Of a stretch of DNA of 36,480 bases, positions 33,332 through 36,480 are shown piece after piece. The notes beneath the pieces were generated by a model. It ran no database searches and was not told the origin of the DNA. It worked only from the letters and a program-made list of their open reading frames with translations. The stretch comes from an uncultured Pseudomonadota bacterium. Its GTDB lineage: Bacteria > Myxococcota_A > UBA796 > JAFGLY01. Both the position numbers and the translations under genes were made by a program. Where the stretch lies: the NCBI GenBank assembly GCA_937912125.1, contig CALDOK010000436.1, forward strand, positions 1-36,480. Reading direction: 5' to 3'. Numbering within the stretch: the stretch's first letter is position 1; every line of letters starts with the position of its first letter.

Positions 33332-34408
33332 CTATCCCTGCACTCGTGCGCGCAGCGGAGCGTGGGCGGGTACCCAGCGGATCAGCTCGGGACCCAAGAA
33401 CAAAGGCTGACGTCGCAGCGCCTCGAGATCGCGGCTGCCCGTGAGCAACAGGCCCATGCGCAGCTCGGCGATCACGCGCCGCAGGTAGGCCTCGGCGCCG
33501 TCACGCCCGCCATCGTTCCAGGCCTGGAGCACCGGCCTGGCGATACCGCAGGCGGCCGCTCCCAGGGCGAGAGCCCGCAGAACATCCAGGCCGTTCCGCA
33601 ATCCACCGGTCGCGATGGTCTGCAGACCGAGCCCGTCGCACTGAGCCACGCTGGCCGCCGTGGGGATACCCCAGTCCCAGAACGTCTCGCCACGCTGGGC
33701 GTCATCACCGTGGGCACGCAGGGTCTCGACCCCCACCCAGCTGGTGCCGCCGGCGCCTGATACATCCACGACACACACCCCGACAGCGACCAGGCGCTCA
33801 GCCACCGAGCGGGAGACTCCGCAGCCGGTCTCCTTGGCCACGATGGGAACCGTCAGCTCGTCCACCAGCCGCCGCAGGGTGGCCTCCCCCTGCCGGAAGT
33901 CCAGGTCGCCCTCGGGCTGCACCAGCTCCATGGCCGGGTTGAGGTGGACACACAGGGCGTCGCAGCCCGCCTGGCGCACCATGTCCTCGAGCGCGGCGGT
34001 GGAGGCCTCGCGAGCCTGCACCACGCCGATGTTTCCGAGCAGCAGCGCCGAGGGCGCCAGGTCTCGGACCTCGAAGCCCAGGGGGGAGCCGCGCACGATC
34101 TGTCGACGCTGGGAGCCGAAGGCCAGGCCGATGCCCAGGGTCTGAGCCACCGCCGCCAGGTCGCGGTTGACGGCCGCCGCACGCTCGGTGCCACCTGTCA
34201 TGGCGGCGATGATGATCGGCGCCTCGAGGCGCCGTCCCAGCAGGGTGCAGGAGCAATCCACCTCGGCCAGGGCGAGCTCGGGCAGGGCGTCGTGGATCAG
34301 CTCCACCTGCTCGAGCAGGGTGCTGCGCTGGCGGAACCCCACGGGGCCGCTGATGCAGAGGTCCAGGTGCTGGTCCTTGCGGCTCTGGATGACTTCAGGC
34401 ACGGACAT
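33332..34408 (-). CDS. fni: Isopentenyl-diphosphate delta-isomerase, type 2 (FMN-dependent)
   Basis: This 358-residue enzyme interconverts IPP and DMAPP. It shows the type 2 pattern: an N-terminal RKDQHLDLCISGPV, IIIAAMTGGTERAAAVNRDL (FMN site), GSQRRQI, VQPEGDLDFRQG, VAKETGCGVS and DVSGAGGTSWVGVE. The type 1 (Nudix) enzyme is not related. Start is at ATG 34408; the frame extends to 34441 but the family N-terminus begins at SVPEVIQSRKDQH. The start lies inside the 3' end of the phosphomevalonate kinase gene (14-base overlap), so the two are coupled. Type 2 isomerase with the mevalonate pathway is known from myxobacteria and Gram-positives. Confidence 0.95.
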   Translation of the reverse strand: MSVPEVIQSRKDQHLDLCISGPVGFRQRSTLLEQVELIHDALPELALAEVDCSCTLLGRRLEAPIIIAAMTGGTERAAAVNRDLAAVAQTLGIGLAFGSQRRQIVRGSPLGFEVRDLAPSALLLGNIGVVQAREASTAALEDMVRQAGCDALCVHLNPAMELVQPEGDLDFRQGEATLRRLVDELTVPIVAKETGCGVSRSVAERLVAVGVCVVDVSGAGGTSWVGVETLRAHGDDAQRGETFWDWGIPTAASVAQCDGLGLQTIATGGLRNGLDVLRALALGAAACGIARPVLQAWNDGGRDGAEAYLRRVIAELRMGLLLTGSRDLEALRRQPLFLGPELIRWVPAHAPLRARVQG

Positions 34409-35270
34409 CTCCAGGCTGGGTGAGCGGGCCCACGGTAGCACCCTGAGCCGGACGGACGGCGATCACCACCAAGCCCGCAGCGCGGCAGGCGGCCTCGAAG
34501 GCCTGGGTGGCGTCGGGTTCGGGCAGCAGAGCCACGGCGCAGTCCCCTCCCCCAGCGCCGCTGGGCTTGGCGGCGCCGCCGTGGTCGGCGGCGATGGACG
34601 CGATGCGCTCGAGGGCCGGTGTGAGGTAGGCGATACCCGCCGCCTGGGCCATGGACGACAACAGCGCCGCTGCTCGAGCCATGGCGGGAATGGGCTCGAC
34701 CGCGAAGTGGTCCACGAGGGCAGAGGACTCGGCCAAGAAGGCCTGGCGATCGCCGCCCCAGGTGCGGTAGGCGGCCACCCTGGGGCCAGTCTGGGCGGGC
34801 TGACCGCTGAAGACCACCACGGGCCGCACCACAGGCAACGCCTGGGCTTCTCCTGCCTGGAAGCGGATCAGGCCGCCGTGGAGGCTGGCCGCCACGTCGA
34901 CCCCCGAGCCGCCGCCCTGCACGCGGTGGTGGACGGCGAAGGCCTCGGGGCCCCGGCCTCCCCCCGCGAGCACAGCCGCCACGGTGGCCGCAGCCGACCC
35001 ACCGAAGCCAGGCTTGCCGGGGAGGTCGAGCGGGTCGAGGTCGAAGAAGCGGTACCGGCCGCTGGGCGCGCGCACCGCGGCCAGGGCCGCACGCACGAAG
35101 CGATCGTCGCCACCAGGGGTCTCGACACTCAGCGCGTCGCCCCCGGGCAGCATCCGGCACCCCACCCCCCGGTGTACGGCCAACACCAGGGCCGGCGCAC
35201 CGTCAAGCACGGCGTACTCGCCCATCAAGACGAGCTTTCCTGGGGCGGTGGCGAGGAGTGGGCGCATCAT
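34395..35270 (-). CDS. mvaK2: Phosphomevalonate kinase (GHMP kinase)
   Basis: This is a 291-residue GHMP-superfamily kinase. The N-terminal TAPGKLVLMGEYAVLDGAPA matches phosphomevalonate kinases, which have GEYAVL rather than the GEHAVV of mevalonate kinase. The ATP loop PGFGGSAAAT corresponds to P-x3-G-S/G-S-A-A. The third motif AAKPSGAGGGDCAVAL is at the C-terminal end. It makes mevalonate diphosphate in isoprenoid synthesis; mevalonate kinase and the decarboxylase are not in the window. Two adjacent ATGs (35270 and 35267) are possible. A small ORF with a strong Shine-Dalgarno ends six bases upstream. Assignment to phosphomevalonate rather than mevalonate kinase is likely but not certain. 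Confidence 0.86.
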   Translation of the reverse strand: MMRPLLATAPGKLVLMGEYAVLDGAPALVLAVHRGVGCRMLPGGDALSVETPGGDDRFVRAALAAVRAPSGRYRFFDLDPLDLPGKPGFGGSAAATVAAVLAGGGRGPEAFAVHHRVQGGGSGVDVAASLHGGLIRFQAGEAQALPVVRPVVVFSGQPAQTGPRVAAYRTWGGDRQAFLAESSALVDHFAVEPIPAMARAAALLSSMAQAAGIAYLTPALERIASIAADHGGAAKPSGAGGGDCAVALLPEPDATQAFEAACRAAGLVVIAVRPAQGATVGPLTQPGDVRA

Positions 35271-35276
35271 TCAGGT

Positions 35277-35378
35277 CTATCCCGACACAGAGCGGGCGAG
35301 GGTGAGGGGCTGCACCAGAGGCTTCGCACGAGGGCCCCAGCCGACCAAAAGGACGAAGAGCGTGCGCACACCTCTCAT
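35277..35378 (-). CDS. 33-residue ORF preceding the phosphomevalonate kinase gene
   Basis: An ATG at 35378 has GGAGGG six bases upstream (35385-35390), one of the strongest Shine-Dalgarno sequences in the window. It opens a 33-codon frame (MRGVRTLFVLLVGWGP, then AKPLVQPLTLARSVSG) whose TAG ends six bases before the mvaK2 ATG. The larger gene has only a weak Shine-Dalgarno of its own. The peptide has a hydrophobic N-terminal half, so it might be a small membrane peptide, or a coupled leader that brings ribosomes to mvaK2. It could also be chance, since no homology can be claimed. Confidence 0.45.
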   Translation of the reverse strand: MRGVRTLFVLLVGWGPRAKPLVQPLTLARSVSG

Positions 35379-35463
35379 CCAGTTCCCTCCAGTCGGGTGA
35401 CCTCGACCAGCGCCTCGCGGTGGAAAGACAGCGCACCTATCCTATGGCGAGAGGCCGGCAGTT

Positions 35464-36480
35464 CTAGCGCTCCCGCTCCCAGGCGATCCGCTCCAGCCGC
35501 AGCTCGAGCCGATGCCGGTTCAACGGCTTCTCGGCCAGCGCCAGGGCCTGCGTGGCCAGCTGCTCGGCCAGCTCGAGGTCCCGACCCCGCACCGCCTTGT
35601 CGATGAGGTCCAGCAGCTCGTCGACCAGGGTGTCCACGGCTCCTGGGGCCATGCTGGCGTAGGCCAGCGCCTCGAGGCCACGCTCGCGCTCCTCGAGGCG
35701 CACACCCAGGCCCCAGCGGCTGCCGATCTGCTCGAAGACCCGGGTGGTGTAGAGGTAGGTCAGCTCGGGATGCTCGGGGTGAGCGCGCCTGAGGTCCTCC
35801 ATCAGCGTCCGCATTCGACCGGGGCTCTGGGCCAGCACAGCCTCGGCCACACCGTCGCGCAGGGCCGGATCTCGCAACACCACCGTGAGCGCCTGCCGGT
35901 CGCGGCTTGGCTCGGGGTCGAGGGCATCCCGTTGCAGCAGCGCCGCCGAGAGATCATCCCAGCGCTCGAGCTGCATCAACAGAGCGATGCGCGCCTGCAG
36001 CAAGCGATAGCGCTCGGGCTCGGCCATCTCCGGCTGCTCGAGAGCTCGGTCCACCAGCGCGAGGCCCGCCAGAGGCTGCCCCAGCCGCCACTGGCACTGG
36101 GCCGCCTGAAAAGCCTGACGGGGCTGCGCCTCGGCCTGCCACAGAGAGGTGTAGGCCTCGAGCGCTCCGCGCCAGGACTCGGCCTCCCACAGCTGCTCGG
36201 CGAGCTCGACCGGGGTGGGGGTGATCCGCCCCAGCTTGGGGCAGCACTGATCGGCGTAGCTGGGCCACAGATCGGGGTCGAAACGATCCCTGGCCTTGAC
36301 CTGCTCGTCCAGATCCACCGGGACCGTGGCCAAGAAGGCGCGCCAGTCGGCGTCGAGCTCGTCCAGATCGCGGTCGTAGACGCCCTCGAAGTCCAGGGTG
36401 TGGCTGCGCTGCAGGGCCAACAGCTTGTCGAAGCCGTGCTCGAGCACCAGGAACCCCAGGAACGACCCGGATGCGGCGTA
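35464..36480 (-). CDS. C-terminal part of a probable gluzincin-type peptidase (MA family), cut by the window edge
   Basis: The reading frame enters from the right edge (36480) and ends with TAG at 35464, so the 5' part of the gene is missing; about 338 codons are visible. The segment AYAASGSFLGFLVLEHGFDK at the edge, then DLDELDADWRAFLATVP, is the usual end of peptidase-MA/gluzincin domains, whose HExxH would lie upstream, outside the window. A later helical, TPR-like part follows (QLWEAESWRGALEAYTSLWQ, LAGLALVDRALEQPEMAEPE), ending in Arg-rich helices. A CC pair occurs in YADQCCPKLG. The GTG at 36447 is an internal codon, not a start. The catalytic state cannot be judged. Confidence 0.7.
   Translation of the reverse strand, partial: YAASGSFLGFLVLEHGFDKLLALQRSHTLDFEGVYDRDLDELDADWRAFLATVPVDLDEQVKARDRFDPDLWPSYADQCCPKLGRITPTPVELAEQLWEAESWRGALEAYTSLWQAEAQPRQAFQAAQCQWRLGQPLAGLALVDRALEQPEMAEPERYRLLQARIALLMQLERWDDLSAALLQRDALDPEPSRDRQALTVVLRDPALRDGVAEAVLAQSPGRMRTLMEDLRRAHPEHPELTYLYTTRVFEQIGSRWGLGVRLEERERGLEALAYASMAPGAVDTLVDELLDLIDKAVRGRDLELAEQLATQALALAEKPLNRHRLELRLERIAWERER

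Noticed and set aside
34167..35606. A 479-codon open frame on the plus strand
   Set aside because: It is antisense to fni and mvaK2 and shows only Gly/Arg/His-rich sequence.
1..36480. tRNA, rRNA, CRISPR arrays, insertion sequences, phage genes or attachment sites
   Set aside because: I looked through intergenic stretches and found no cloverleaf, spaced repeats, transposase motifs or terminal inverted repeats.

Overview
The window is high-GC, densely coded chromosomal DNA, with most neighbouring genes separated by less than 120 bases or overlapping. The gene content suggests the Myxococcota (the former deltaproteobacterial myxobacteria or an uncultured relative). The evidence is a PilZ/DUF4388 (PATAN) protein with a J-like domain, a PilZ-tailed Hsp70, an ECF sigma/ActD-like/caspase operon, mevalonate-pathway genes with a type 2 IPP isomerase, and a GYF_2 protein. 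This placement is an inference from gene families; no rRNA or other phylogenetic marker is present. I saw no tRNA, rRNA, CRISPR array, insertion sequence or phage gene.

Layout: 1-4.0 kb holds a large secreted propeller-like protein and a lipoprotein. 4.0-8.9 kb holds an RbgA/YlqF ribosome-assembly GTPase, an AttH/CrtC-like protein, a Cys-rich lipoprotein, the PilZ-like/DUF4388/J-like protein and EF-P. 9.0-13.6 kb (minus strand) holds the Hsp70-PilZ fusion, a PurF-like protein with lost active sites and a small exported protein. 13.7-15.7 kb holds a phosphopantetheinyl transferase and an exported TPR protein. 15.7-18.3 kb is a plus-strand operon of a tail-anchored sigma-factor-like protein, a TPR protein with an inactivated zincin domain and a metallo-beta-lactamase-fold hydrolase. 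18.3-25.4 kb (minus strand) holds a beta-barrel-like protein, the sigma/ActD-like/caspase/lipoprotein operon, an exported protein and a tRNA-dihydrouridine synthase. 25.4-30.6 kb holds two membrane proteins, SSB, panB-panC, another membrane protein and a GYF_2 protein. 30.6-36.5 kb (minus strand) holds a C26 amidotransferase, a cysteine-less peroxiredoxin-fold protein, a small exported protein, and a glycerate kinase/fni/phosphomevalonate kinase operon preceded by a 33-codon ORF with a strong Shine-Dalgarno. The 3' end of a probable gluzincin-peptidase gene runs off the right edge.

The strongest candidates for undescribed biology are four. (1) The 19.0-23.0 kb operon runs from an ECF sigma factor with its own C-terminal transmembrane helix, through an ActD-like membrane protein, to an exported caspase with an EF-hand loop and an outer-membrane-like tail, and ends with a lipoprotein. 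(2) An Hsp70 without a lid but with a PilZ tail lies near a PilZ-like/J-like protein lacking HPD. (3) Several apparent pseudoenzymes are clustered: PurF-like, zincin-like and peroxiredoxin-like. (4) The palindrome CTCGAG is strongly over-represented across most of the window.
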